DNA of 64,000 nt. It comes from Ypsolopha sequella (lineage: Eukaryota; Arthropoda; Insecta; Lepidoptera; Ypsolophidae). Where the stretch lies: positions 4,560,229 through 4,624,228 of the forward strand of contig OW203988.1 in the NCBI GenBank assembly GCA_934047225.1, in the 5' to 3' direction. Positions 1 through 11,111 of this stretch are shown piece by piece (position 1 is the stretch's first letter; each line of letters begins with the position of its first letter). Position numbers and translations under genes: made by a program. The notes under the pieces were generated by a model, which ran no database searches, was not told where the DNA came from, and saw nothing but the letters and a program-made list of their open reading frames with translations.

Positions 1-410
1 TTTTGACACACATTAGTCCGGCATTTTGATTTACAGTGTTGCCAGCTTTATAATTGCCATGCCAGAAATGGCCACAATGCCAATCGCCAGTTGCCAGTAA
101 GTAAGGGGTTAATTTCACATGTGAGGTGAGGTCAATGTTTCGAACTAATAGGCAATTCTCTAAGGTTTCGAAGCTATGGTTTTCATTCGGAGGTATTAGG
201 GGTCTATTTGAAAACGAGGATTTTCACTGGGAATCATACGCCACAGCTAGGGAACCTTATTCCCTAGCTAGTTCCCAGCTACAGCGTTAAAAATCAATAA
301 CGGGGCTATTTAAGATTTTGCGGGCTATTCACAACCACCCGAGTGAAAACGCACAGTACCAGAAATGTTAAATTCACTTTGACAGCTTAAATTTTACATT
401 TACCCAGGTG
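1..410. other. No recognised feature
   Basis: AT-rich sequence upstream of the first LINE fragment. I see no open frame, repeat or RNA gene that I can support here. It may be intergenic sequence or old repeat debris. Confidence 0.4.
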
Positions 411-420
411 TTTAGGAACG

Positions 421-1708
421 GTTTTGGGCATTACGGTAGACTCTCGTCTTCAGTGGCGTCCCCACATAGAAGCCCTATGTGGTAGACTTAGTTCGGCCGC
501 ATACGCTGTTAGACGCCATTCAAAGTAAGCTCGCCATCTTGAAATTTAAAGTCCCCTATCAAATATTGCGACTAATTTACTTGGCTATGGCCGATTTAGT
601 TATAGGATATGGACTTTCCAGTTACGGTAAAACATATAAAACATATGTAGAAGATATCTATAAAATACAAATTAGTATACTAAAAACAATTACACCAAAA
701 AAAGTCAAAAACGAATGCAAAAACAATATAAAGGGTTTATTTTATAACAACAAAATTTTAAATGTTTTCGAGAAAACCAAACTACATACACTGATTGACG
801 AGAATCATAATAAGTACCAGATGATAAAAAAGAACCGGTCGGATGGATTGCGCAACCTGGATTACTTACCTTCTTTCTCGTTACCAATATATAAAAATGT
901 TTATGGAACAAGGACTTGGATGTACTGTTTGCCTAAAACTGTAAATGAGCTTCCTAAGGATATGCAAAACGTATACATAAACAGTAATAATTTTAGAAAT
1001 AAGATAAAAAAATACTTTATGGAAAATTGATATAACTATGTACTCTGTTTAAGATGTAAAATTAACATTTATAAGAACGTCCGCTGCTATCAGATAAACC
1101 AATAGGTTTCCGATGGTAGCTATATAACACAACTGTTTTAAATGTAAAAACTATATGAAAATAAAAAAAAAATAAAAAAAATAAAAAAAACACGCATAAG
1201 GCAAATTACTGATGTAGATGCTGCTAGACTAGTCTATTTTAGTTACTTTCACAGCATTATGTCATACGGCATGCTGTTATGGGGTAGAGCTGCGGATACA
1301 GACGCAGTCTTTGTTTTGCAGAAGAGAGTAATACGGGCTATTTATAATATGAAGCACAGGGATTCATTAAGAGAAAAGTTTAAAGAAATTAATATATTAA
1401 CTGTTCCTTGTGATTATATTTGCCAAGTCCTTAGATATGTCAGAAAAAATGTTGAGTCTCTCCCAAGGCTTGGTGAGCAACATTAAAAGGAAACCAGAAA
1501 TAAGCATAAACTGGCTTTTCCAAAAATCAGACTCGCCAAAGTGAGTAACTCTTTTGTAGGACATGGTATAAGATTTTACAATAAACTTCCAAAGGAGGTC
1601 CTTACTTTGTCAGAGAATAAGTTTAAACAGTATATTAAGCAGGGCCTACTGAAAAAGGCATATTATAAAATAAATGAATATTTGGATGATGGTGAAGCAT
1701 GGTGTTAA
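421..1708 (+). mobile_element. LINE A (jockey-like) 3' end, split by a nested LINE
   Basis: This is the C-terminal part of a non-LTR retrotransposon reverse-transcriptase ORF, in two pieces. The first (421-516) reads VLGITVDSRLQW...SSAAYAVRR. The second (from 1192) continues IRQITDVDAARLVYFSYF, then HSIMSYGMLLWG. The reading resumes exactly where it broke off, so the two pieces were once one. A frame change near 1484-1490 separates the stretch ending LPRLGEQH from the terminal part (KLAFPKIRLAKVSNSFVGH to EYLDDGEAWC, stop at 1706-1708). The order of these motifs matches the thumb and C-terminal region of jockey-like insect LINEs, from family memory. The element is 5'-truncated, frameshifted and interrupted, so it is dead. 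Confidence 0.75.
517..1191 (+). mobile_element. LINE B 3' fragment inserted in LINE A
   Basis: A second non-LTR element sits inside LINE A. Its open frame runs to a stop at 1028-1030 and carries LRLIYLAMADLVIGYGLSSY followed by GKTYKTYVEDIYKIQ, typical of the C-terminal tail of a reverse-transcriptase polyprotein. About 160 bp of 3' UTR follow, ending in an A-rich tail (about 1158-1190). ACGC is found at both junctions (513-516 and 1192-1195) and is a plausible 4-bp target duplication. The copy is 5'-truncated, as is usual for LINE insertions. The in-frame methionine at 479 lies in LINE A sequence and is not a real start. Confidence 0.7.
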
Positions 1709-1794
1709 AGTGATACTGATTGTGATGATAGTAGGTAATAATTTAATTAATTAGTATAATTTCCTAACTTTTGATTCCTCTAAAGACTCTTTAT

Positions 1795-2077
1795 ACCAAA
1801 TCCCATCCTATATACTACATAGTAATAGGTTACATATATAAATACATGCATTTCATTTTCATTAACCTGAATTCCTGCTGACTTGTATTTTCTTATCCCT
1901 TGGTTAAAGAAGATATAAGTAATTTGATGTATAGTATATGGTTATGTTGAAAAAAAGGACATGATCTTGCCAAGTTTCTTGCCCGTTCTTTTTAGCAAGA
2001 CTAATCGAATGGGCGGAGGTAAGCATGTATTTATATATGTAACCTATTACTATGTAGTTTATAGGATGGGATTTGGT
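1795..2077. repeat. MITE/foldback with 55-bp terminal inverted repeats
   Basis: Bases 1795-1849 (starting ACCAAATCCCATCC) are the reverse complement of 2023-2077 with one mismatch by eye. The interior has no recognisable coding potential. The shape is that of a short non-autonomous DNA transposon. I could not assign a superfamily because the flanking duplication is unclear. Confidence 0.65.
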
Positions 2078-2089
2078 CAGCCGCCTGGT

Positions 2090-3140
2090 TTCGTGCTGGG
2101 GGCTCAGTTGGTGATCATTGAACCTTGTTCCTGGTCCCTGGCCAGGTCTCCGGTATGGGTTCGGGCGGTTGATTGGATTTCACCTTGCATAATAATATTT
2201 TACCTATAATTTTAATCGTATACATATTGCTACATAAATTAAATAAACATTTAATCTAAGTAGTTCATGTACATTTATTATGTTATTACCATATATTTTT
2301 ATAAGATTAAAATTTGACTTGTGAAACGTGTATTATATATACCTACTTTGAAAATAAACTTTTTGAATTTTGATTCAAGTTTAATAAGCCGTATTTTCGA
2401 TGCTTTGGTCTAAAAAACCTCACGATGATGAGTATTTTTACGAAAAAGCTGCAACTTCCATTTGCCCTCGTGTGACGTCACTAGAGTAATGGCTGTTAAA
2501 AAATGTGTTCTTTGCTATCAAGATAAATTTATAATAATTTGCTTCAGACTAATTTCACAGCTAGATGACAGATGAGTAGACAGACAGAGACATACCACTT
2601 TTTTTAAAGCAATCACACATCACAATCAGTATAATGTCTAAAATTCTCAAGTGACAAGGACATCGGTAAGTTCTTTAAAAAATCATAAAAAATAATGGTT
2701 AATTTATGTACCAAAATAATGAAAACTATGTCCTAAATTGGCATATATTATCTGAAAAAAAAATTAAAAAGAAAATCTTTTAAAAATTAAGCTATGGAAT
2801 AGACTTATCCACTCTAACTTATTTATATTTATGGGTAAACAGATAGCATTAGTAGTATTTTTACATGGATAAAAATTTTTAAATCATCGAAAAATACCGA
2901 GTACTTACAGAGATATTAGCAATCAAAGTTTGAAGTAAAATGAATGCTAAACGCCCGCAGAAATGAGCGCGTTACTCACTTGACCGATTTGACGTCATAC
3001 GACTCTACCGTGTGCGGACGCTCTACAGATTTTACGCTTTTTTTCTCGTTTTTAGGAGTTTAAATCAAATGGTTTACAAAGACGACTCTTTGAGAAAGTC
3101 ATTTAATAATTTGGCAATAATTACATGCGTAAAAATTCAC
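2090..3140. other. No recognised gene; AT-rich with two CRE-like sites
   Basis: No convincing open frame or repeat boundary is seen. TGACGTCA/GACGTCAT-type palindromes (cAMP-response-element-like) occur near 2472 and 2990, but nothing links them to a promoter. The segment around 2095-2175 is GC-richer and may be LINE 3' UTR debris. Confidence 0.35.
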
Positions 3141-3142
3141 GA

Positions 3143-4178
3143 AACCGGCCAAGTACGATTCAGACTCGCACTTAGGGTTCCGTATTCTGGATGATAAAAT
3201 TAATTTTATCATTTTTTTCGTGAATTTCTCAACCGCTTTATTTTTTCTGTAATAAACACATATTACCATGATTTTTTTCATATTTTTTGGTCTACCAGTT
3301 TTGGAAATAAGGGATGGGGACATACAATTTTTTATATGGCTTTTCAAAGGATTTCTCGAAATAGATGCAGTTAAATACTACCAAACTATATATTTTTACA
3401 ATCAGCTTTTTAATACCTACAATATGATACCCATATGGTATTTTATATAATTATTTAACTTTTTTTTTTATATTTTTCACGTGTGCTTATTTTTTTTTAT
3501 CGCTATAGTTTTCCTGTAATTGGCCAGTTATGATCTATAATCATGATTTTTTTCATATTTTTCGGTCTACCAGTTTCGGAGATAAGAGGGGGGGGGGGGG
3601 GGGACATAAATATTTTTGGAGTTTTTTAAAGATTTCTCGAAACCAGTGTTAGTAAATGTATTAAAAATATATATTTTTACGATCAAATTTTTAATACCTA
3701 CAATTTGATACCCAAATTGTACTTTTATAAAATATTTTTTAAATATATTTTACTTCTTTTTTTGTATTTCTCATTAGTGCTTTATTTTTTTTTTAATCGC
3801 CATAGTTTTCCTGTAATAAGCCAGTTATGATCTATAATTGACATTTTTTTCATATTTTTTGGTCTACCAGTTTCGGAGATAAGAGGGGGGGGGGGGACAT
3901 ACATATTTTTGAGGTTTTTTAATAGCTTTTTGAAGCTAATATTTTTTATTTTTCTCACTTTTGTTTTGGAAATATTTTGAACATTATCAAATTTTTCATA
4001 TTTTTTTACGCTACATGTGGGCAAATTTATGCCATTTTTGTTCCAAAACTAAAAAAAAAAACTAAAAAAAAAACTTTAATGGTGCTTAAGTTATAAGGCT
4101 GTGACATACGGACGGACGGACAACGGAGTCTCACCATAAGGTTACCTTTGTACCTTTTAGGTACTACGGAACCCTAAA
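3143..4178 (-). repeat. Long copy of the GGTTCCGTA / ACCGGCCAAGT repeat, with internal triplication
   Basis: The left end (ACCGGCCAAGT...GACTCGCAC...GGGTTCCGTA) and right end (GGTACTACGGAACCCTAAAA) match the shorter copies at 31351-31651, 32208-32470, 41004-41081 and 43275-43975. Between them lie about three diverged tandem units (roughly 3215-3480, 3485-3775 and 3779-3960). Each has a TTTTTTTCATATTTTT.GGTCTACCAG block, followed in the last two units by a long G run (16 or more G near 3588-3603, and about 11 near 3885). The family is common in moth genomes as I recall it. It is probably a non-autonomous transposon, but I cannot name its class. It ends less than 200 bp upstream of the Papss start codon. 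Confidence 0.6.
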
Positions 4179-4184
4179 AAATGT

Positions 4185-4374
4185 TTGGGGAATAGTCTAT
4201 TGTTCTGAGCAAAGAAAAAGGAGTTCTGAGCACAAAACGGAACAAATCCACCCAACTGTCAACTGTCATCTGTCAACTAACTACAACTTCGTGTCCATCG
4301 CGCGATTGACGAATGTCCAAATTTTAAATATATCTCTTTTCTAAATTAAATATCGGTTAATAAGTACTATTACA
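4185..4374 (+). promoter_or_regulatory. Papss: Presumed Papss promoter and 5' UTR
   Basis: Unique sequence between the end of the upstream repeat and the Papss start codon. There is no obvious TATA box at a sensible distance. A short stretch near 4248-4285 repeats CAACTGTCA/ATCTGTCAAC motifs. The bases before the ATG (ATTACA) have A at -3 and are compatible with insect translation starts. The transcription start cannot be fixed from sequence alone. Confidence 0.45.
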
Positions 4375-4413
4375 ATGGACGAACCCTCTGGACCAAAAAA
4401 GAAACTCAAAACT
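4375..4413 (+). CDS. Papss: Papss coding exon 1 (13 codons)
   Basis: Thirteen codons, MDEPSGPKKKLKT, are followed directly by a strong donor, GTGAGT at 4414. The exon ends in phase 0, which fits exon 2 at 45374 also starting in phase 0, so the protein reads on as [10 protein letters not shown] short N-terminus with a KKxKT/KKVK-like basic patch before the conserved ATNV segment is also found in vertebrate PAPS synthases, where it has been linked to nuclear targeting. That function here is inference. The 41-kb gap to exon 2 is the main reason for caution, but sequence, phase and position all agree. A cDNA would settle it. Confidence 0.8.
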
Positions 4414-4668
4414 GTGAGTAATTATCTACCTAGTAATACCTAAATGTATTTCAGTAAGTTAGATTTTCCGATTAGATTTTTAAACATTACTGATACAGAA
4501 ATCTAATCAGCACCTAACTACTGTAACATATATTAATAAGTTGAAGAAGAGAAAAACTTTTATGTGTTCTGTTTAGAACTAATAGTATGTTTACGCTGTG
4601 AACTAGAGGGTCATAGATAGGTATTCCTACATATTCGTGTATTTGGGTCAATCAACAACATTTAATTT

Positions 4669-4900
4669 AGGGTTCCGTACCTAAATTGTGCTAAACGAGA
4701 GCATATTACTAAGCGTCCGCTGTCTGTCCATCTGGCTATTTCTTAGCTTCTTTTTTTTTTGTAGCCCTGGTGTTGCTATGAAATCTATTATTTTGTTATT
4801 TACCATAATGTTTTTTGGTTTCCATAGCCGTATAGTGTGGTGCTCATAGATACGGTGGTATAGAGTCCGACCTGCATTTAACACTTGTAAAATCGTAAGC
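4669..4900 (+). repeat. GGTTCCGTA-family repeat fragment
   Basis: TTAGGGTTCCGTACC, then CATATTACTAAGCGTCCGCTG and CTGTCCATCTGGC, match the start of the copy at 31351 (AGGGTTCCGTACC...ATTACTAAGACTCCGCTGG). The 3' half has diverged. It lies only about 250 bp into intron 1, so the Papss promoter and exon 1 sit between two members of this family. Confidence 0.5.
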
Positions 4901-5127
4901 CAAAATATAATAACCAAATAATTCTAATAAAATGCAGGGGTCAAAAGCCTCTCAGTTATGAATTATCAAATTGAAATAAGAATCTTGAATTAAATATTCT
5001 AAGATATGATTGAATGATCTGATTGGGCAGTAAGAAGCCTTAGCCAGATTATGTTTTTTCATTATGTGGCTAAATATGACACACCCATTGACTGAAAATA
5101 AACTAATTATAAAAAGGTTTAAGGTTT

Positions 5128-5815
5128 AAAATTCTTTATTTCTCATAAGAACATTTACATATTCACTTAAAATGAGAACTTAATAATATCTATGATGATG
5201 ATTTTGTGGTGGGATGCCTGCTGGGCACAGGCGGATGGTCAGCTCTCCAGTTGGAGCTATTCCACCAATTCCCATACCTTGGAGCTTTGGTATCCTATTG
5301 TCCCAGTTGCATTCCCTCCTCAAATCTTCCACTTCTCTTAATATATCTTAATATGTCTGAGTCTTCTTCTTTAATGTGATCATTACCAAATAGTTCCCAT
5401 CTTAGGCTAGAATATATATAAAGCATTCGCCTAAGTAGTGCTTACTCGTTTCCTCCTCGCCGCAGTGCGGGCAAGAGGAGTCTTCCTGTACCTTCATTAT
5501 TAACAGATGTCCCTTCAACCTACAGTGGCCAGTTAGAATACCTACTAACGTACCTAGATTGATTCTACTTAGATTAAGAGTGTACCTTACTTTTTTGTAG
5601 ACGAAGTCGAGAGAAACATTTTCGACTGTTGACAGCCCTCAATGTTCCTCCATTCATCTGCTGATTCTGCTGAAGCCAGACGGCTTATTACCTTATTAGT
5701 GACGTTTGCCGGAATAGGAAGCCTAGGTTCAGGTCCAATGAACCTATCCTCTGCACCTTCTCTAGCTAATTCGTCTGCTTTTTCATTACCTTCAGCTCCT
5801 GGGATGTCCTGGGAC
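5128..5815 (-). mobile_element. RNase H-bearing LINE, 3' fragment (degenerate)
   Basis: The reverse strand encodes DIPGAEGNEKADELAREGAE, the C-terminal signature of an RNase H domain (GNEKAD contains the conserved Asp). After a stop and frameshift near 5600 come LNLSRINLGTLVGILTGHCR and a zinc-knuckle-like tail, CPHCGEEETSKHYLGEC. RNase H followed by a CPxCG...H...C tail is typical of I/Loa/R1-type LINEs. The copy is 5'-truncated and carries at least one frameshift, so it is inactive. The AAGGTTTAAGG stretch at the left edge is probably its 3' UTR. Confidence 0.75.
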
Positions 5816-7499
5816 TAATATCTAACTAAAGTTAAATATATTACACGACCAGTAGGCCCAGTGCAAGCTGACATATTGTAGTGCTCAAACACAACAGTTA
5901 TTGTTGTTTAATCAGATTTGTATTCTAACGTCTAAATCTATTAAAACAAGTAAATAGTTACAAGCTAACAATTCTACTTGGCCCATCAATTTTATAACAA
6001 TATCTATTAAGCATAATTAATGTTCCACTTAGTCACTAAGTTTTAGATTATTAATATTCTATTTAATAATTATTTTAATATTGGTAGTGATGTAATTTTT
6101 CAATAGTTTTTTTAAATTTGGGCAAAGTTTTTGATTCTTTTATTGTTTTTCGTGCTCCCTGAAATACCAGACACCCATTGACTGAAAATAAAGTACTTAT
6201 ATAAGTAAGTACTTAATTTTCAGTAAGCAAAATTTTGCTAACCCATTTTACTACAGACTGTTAAGGTTATATGAGAACCAATTTATTTCAATGTTATATA
6301 CATATATTACTGTTTTGCAATAAAAAAGTAAGGTATTTGTTATTTTAAACTAACACTGTAATACATTAGCCACTCTGTTCTGCCCGTTTTGAAACTTAGT
6401 CAATAGACCATGGGAATAAAAATGGCGACCATTCCATCCACCTCTCACATACACACTATTTGCACATGGAAATACAGACAGCAATAAAAACGATAGCAGT
6501 CAATGTGTTTATTGTCAAACGCACAAATCCCATACCGTGACATAATGTGCATTTAGTCTACGCTGACGCTATCGCTATTTATTTTATCAGGTACAAAAAG
6601 TACCTATAGTTTTGAGCCTTACAAATCTCTGTGCTGGCTAATCATTTGCTTTGAAATGTGTTTTCTAATGATTGTGATCTTTTGATGAATTAATTATCAC
6701 CATAAATGTTGATAAAATACTTATCTTTAAAATGTTAAAGATTTTAAATTCTGGAACATATGTTTTTATAAATTATTTACTAAGCGTAAGGAGTAGGTAG
6801 TTTTAAATTCTGTTAATGTACAGCTCTTCATTTTGGAGGTCGACCAAATTGGGACATAAAGAGGTTATTAAAACATGAGTGTGAGTTTAAAAAAGATACC
6901 GTAGATGAGTTTTTTAATAGTATACATGAGTGTTTTAATTCCTAATTATGTGTAGTTTCATACACTACTTTATCCACACTCATGCAATAGGTTGTTAGTG
7001 TTACATTACCTATTTCTGGTCTAAAAATTATTGATAACATCAAGCTGTTTTTGATTATTCTGGCAAAAGATGATGTCGCTGTTCCAGAATGTCAAGTGTA
7101 GTCAAATTATCATCATTATCACTCCTTGCTGTCAGCCATTTTAGACCAAAATTAAACTTTTGAGACACGAAAACAAACTAAAATTCCTCCTTAAACTATG
7201 GCGCAAACGGGTCATATTCAAAAAAAATGTACATTATTTTGTCCTAACTAATTGAGAGAGGAATTAAAAATTATTTAAAATAGAAGTAGTTAAATTACTC
7301 TAAAATTTCATACCCTTGTAACATGGTGATGCTTTAGGCTTGAATATTTTGTAAAACAAATTAAAATATAACTTGAATAATATATTATATTTATAATTTT
7401 TCGAGTGTCCAGAATTTAATTCATCTCGGTTGTTCTTCTCGGTTACGCTGTTTATAAAATGATTTTACGGTAAAAAAAATAATTGTGTACTGGCAACAT

Positions 7500-7640
7500 T
7501 TCCTTACAAACTCCCACAACTGATGGCGTGGCTGTCAGCTCTCAGCCATTTTGTTTTTTCGGTCGATGCGTAAAAGTTGCCGTGGAAGTGAAATTGGACA
7601 TTTATTCTTTAAAAGTACATTGTCATTTGCTGAATTATCG
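7500..7640 (+). promoter_or_regulatory. Possible promoter and non-coding first exon of a mini-gene
   Basis: A locally GC-richer stretch (GCGTGGCTGTCAGC...GTCGATGCG...GCCGTGGAAG) ends in a good donor, TCG|GTAAGT at 7641. The next clear acceptor downstream, TTTGTTTTAG at 8161-8170, lies six bases before an ATG. Together they look like a 5' UTR exon and a 530-bp intron. There is no transcript evidence, and the transcription start is not defined. Confidence 0.35.
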
Positions 7641-8085
7641 GTAAGTACTTTTACGTTTTGTTGTTGATATATGGAAATCAGCTTGTTTGTTTAACTTAAC
7701 TGTAAACGCAATAACTGATTAAGCACATTTAATGTCACTGCAAATTTTATATTTTAAGGTTAGACACGTGAGTATTGTTTCATATCCGTAATTTATCGGT
7801 TACTATTTTCTGTTACGTTACCGATATGAAGGAGTAAAGCTCTGTTCACTATTGTTATAAATACACATTAGAATATAATATTTAATATGTACGTAAAAGG
7901 GATATATTGATAAATTTGAAAATTTTATTTAAAAAAAAGTTTCAAATTTGAAAAGCCTTCAAAAGCGATAAATTTTCAAAGTTCGATAATCTATTTTGGA
8001 TTTTTTTTTCTCTTTTCCCTACAAACGCAAGCCCAGTTTCAAGTTGCGCAAAAAATTCAATTGATGTGTAATACGAATCACTCAC

Positions 8086-8110
8086 CAAGCCCCCAGTATG
8101 AATTTGGCCG
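8086..8110 (-). repeat. Fragment of the ATTCATACTGGAGGCTTG foldback family
   Basis: CACTCACCAAGCC and CCAGTATGAATTTGG match the arm of the two palindromes at 62323-62837. It is a short relic only. Confidence 0.4.
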
Positions 8111-8175
8111 AATAAATTAATGTTACCTTGTTTAATAAATACACAAATAATTATTTTAATTTTGTTTTAGGAAAA

Positions 8176-8298
8176 ATGGTTTTGACATCGGCGGAAAGAC
8201 AAAGAAGGTATAGGGAACGCTTAAAGAAAAATAATCCTAGGAAATGGGAAGAACGCAAAAAGATGTTATTGTTAAATATGTTAAAATGTTTTTGTTAA
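8176..8298 (+). CDS. Possible 40-residue basic peptide (spliced mini-gene)
   Basis: The ATG at 8176 follows an acceptor-like TTTTAG at 8170 and opens a 40-codon frame beginning MVLTSAERQRRYRERLKK. The first 30 residues are strongly basic and helical in character. The RQRRYRERLK motif resembles N-termini of uncharacterised insect proteins, some transposon-related, as I recall them. The frame stops at TAA 8296-8298, and poly(A) signals AATAAA occur at 8549 and 8672. It may be a complete micro-protein, the surviving N-terminus of a longer gene, or part of an unknown element. No function is assigned. Confidence 0.35.
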   Translation: MVLTSAERQRRYRERLKKNNPRKWEERKKMLLLNMLKCFC

Positions 8299-9154
8299 AT
8301 AAGTACAACTATTTAGGTTTGTTTTGATTATGTTCTCTGGTTGATAATTTTAGAATTCAGTACATTTCTGTATGACGTGTCTTTAGCGGGAAGTTGTATT
8401 TTGCGCCTTATTTTTTACAACACTAAAATTATCAAATTCACACTAAAATAATTAATTTAAGAAATTGGTATATTTTTACGTTATTTTTTGATTAAACAGA
8501 CGAAGCTTGTCTCCGGAATAAGTTTTGTAACTTTTGTAAACGGTGAATAATAAATATTAAATCAACATCTTTCCATGGTTGTAATATAAGCTAATAAGTA
8601 AGCCAAAGAGATTATAAAAGTAAGCTACACTGTGTAACTTTGACTATATATTAGATTTGCTAATAATTGGAAATAAATGGTTTTAGTAAACAATTGTCTT
8701 TTAATTAATTTATCCTTTCAATCCCTGTAAGACGAAAATTGTACTTCAATAATAATCACTCATTATTTATTCATTAATATGAATCAGCCCTTACAATTCA
8801 TATCTGTTATTTTGTCTGTTACAATATACAAATTTCATATCTATTTCATAAATGTTACGTACACGTTTTTTGAATATGACCCAAACACGTTTGCCAACCA
8901 AAATGCAATAGACCACCCGCTTCGATCGATAATAAATAAATGTAACCTCCTTAAAACCCAACTTCCTAACCTCGTCCTAACTCGTTACTCCTTAGTCAGG
9001 CAGGTATTGTTTTGTACGTAGTACGGTCAGGCAATTTAATATAAAACCTCTTTGGTATAAAATATAAAAACCTCAGTCATGATGACAGTTTAGAATTAGT
9101 TCCCTTTGCCTTCCTACTTAGTGTAACTGTACTTTTATGGTAGAAAAATTATTT

Positions 9155-9520
9155 TCAATGCAAGTGCTCGTAAAGGCCCACTTTTTATGCATCAAAACCG
9201 AACAGAAAGTTGATTATTTTGCCCTAGGGCTTTATTATTATTATTTTTTTAAATTTATTTACAATGGTTGCAGCAGCCTGCAGCCTTTCCTGTGTACCAT
9301 AAATGTTATACTTTTTTTTTCCACTGTTTAACGGCTCTGGATACAGTTCTTTTGAGCCAATCACAATTTAAAGTTCACAAGATTATATTTGTTTTATTTC
9401 CTCACACTATGCATTGAAAAACGTAGTATGATACACGGGCGTAAGAGCAATAAATTACTCGGTTACGTTTAAAACACTCGTAATCTATTCCTTTTCGCCC
9501 TTGTAGCATAAACTACTATT
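9155..9520 (+). repeat. Interspersed repeat family B, copy 1
   Basis: It starts at GCAAGTGCTCGTAAAGGCCC and ends at GCCCTTGTAGCATAAACTAC. It shares nearly its whole length with copies at 63530-63930 (+), 18927-19205 (-) and 53711-54745 (-, interrupted). Internal landmarks are CTCTGGATACAGTTCTTTTG, TTCACAAGATTATATTTG and CACTATGCATTGAAAAACG. I see no clear terminal inverted repeat and no coding capacity, so the class is unknown. Confidence 0.65.
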
Positions 9521-11111
9521 AATTGCATTATTTTGTTCAGAAAACTGTACTTTTATTTAATTTATTTTTGTATAAGAGACATTCGTAAAAAATATCATAA
9601 TGCACTATTTTTAACTTCATAGTACCTAATAATTAAATCAGGATTTTACGACACGAGTGTAAATAAAAGTAAATAAAGTCTTTAGCACACAATAGCTTAA
9701 TAGTATATACATATATTTGCTGCAGTCAGACTGGTTACTTTGTTGGGCTGTATCAAATAAACCACTAATCTTTGGCCACAGCTCTGCTTGCATAGGAGTA
9801 AACTGCAAACTTGCACCCTGTGGCTGTATCAGACCTTTCCTTCAAAAAAGTAGCATTTTTAACGTTGTCATGTCCCCCCCTCTTATATTCGAAACAATAG
9901 TACCGAAAAATAATGGTAATAGGTATTACGTAAATATTATAGGAAAAATATAGTGGTTAAGATATTAGGGTTCTGTACTCAGCAGCAGCCGTTGTTTGTC
10001 AGACTCAGGCGCTACCTTTTTAGCGTTTTGTTTGTGTCGTCTTAAGGCCCTTAATACCGCCAAATGGGTACTTTCTAAAGCCTACTCCTCTTTTATGGCC
10101 AAACCAAAAATATTGAAAAAATGTATTATGGATTATCAACTCTAGGACAACATATGCAACATTTTTCTTTTTCGTACCACCAAAACTTCTATATGAAAAA
10201 TTGTTTCAACTGAATGGTGTTTTTTGGCTTGAATTTCCTACTGCTCCTAAGCGGCTTAGGTGATTTAATTCATTTATGCTTTGATAAATAGATAAACTTG
10301 ATAGCTATAAATATAACATAGAATTATTCAATCGAACAATGACGCCCATGTGAAAAGTATTATTTTCTCCTATTTTGCCCTTTCAAGGACGCAGCGAGCG
10401 TCGTAACAGCCACCACGCATTGTGCACTGATTTGAACGTTATTTCAATGTCGTTTCCGTCGATATTCATACAGACAAACATCGAGCTGCTAATTTGGCGA
10501 CGGTAATCGCCTTAATTTTGCTGTGGCATCAATATTGTTACTATGTTTTTGAGGTTCGATGTGTTGGTCCGGAACCCTTCGTGCGCGAGTCCGACTCGCA
10601 ATAGACCCCGTGAAAAAAAAAGTCTAAAACTGACTAAGTCTTTATCAGTTTTAGACGGGGCGTTTATGTATATGAAAAATAATTTTGTATACCTACTCTA
10701 CCTGCTCAATGTGTTTTAGATAATGACTAATTAGTCTACGTACGATTTTATAAGAGCCTGAAATCTTTTGACGTTTATGTAATTTATGGATGAATATTAG
10801 TCACATAATATTAGTCACCGCCGGCCGTTCATCGGTTATCGTAATAATTGTAATATAGATAAGTCAGTTGTAGATAATCTAGTTATAGATACCATGAGTA
10901 AAATAATATTGAGCAGTTATCGTTTAGGCCTTTTAATACACAGACGTCCCTTGTGCGCTCGGAAAATTAATCAACTCACCGATTCCTTCAAAAAATTTTC
11001 GAATTATGGTAAGCAGTTTTTTTCTTTAATCTTTTATGGTTGTTTATAATTCCTTAGCGATAAGCGAAATTATACAGCGATATTCAGGTACTAATTTTCA
11101 AAATGAAAATG

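Noticed and set aside
8900..9010. Telomere-like CCTAA repeats
   Set aside because: A few CCTAAC/CCTTAA words near 8945-8995 do not form a tandem TTAGG array.
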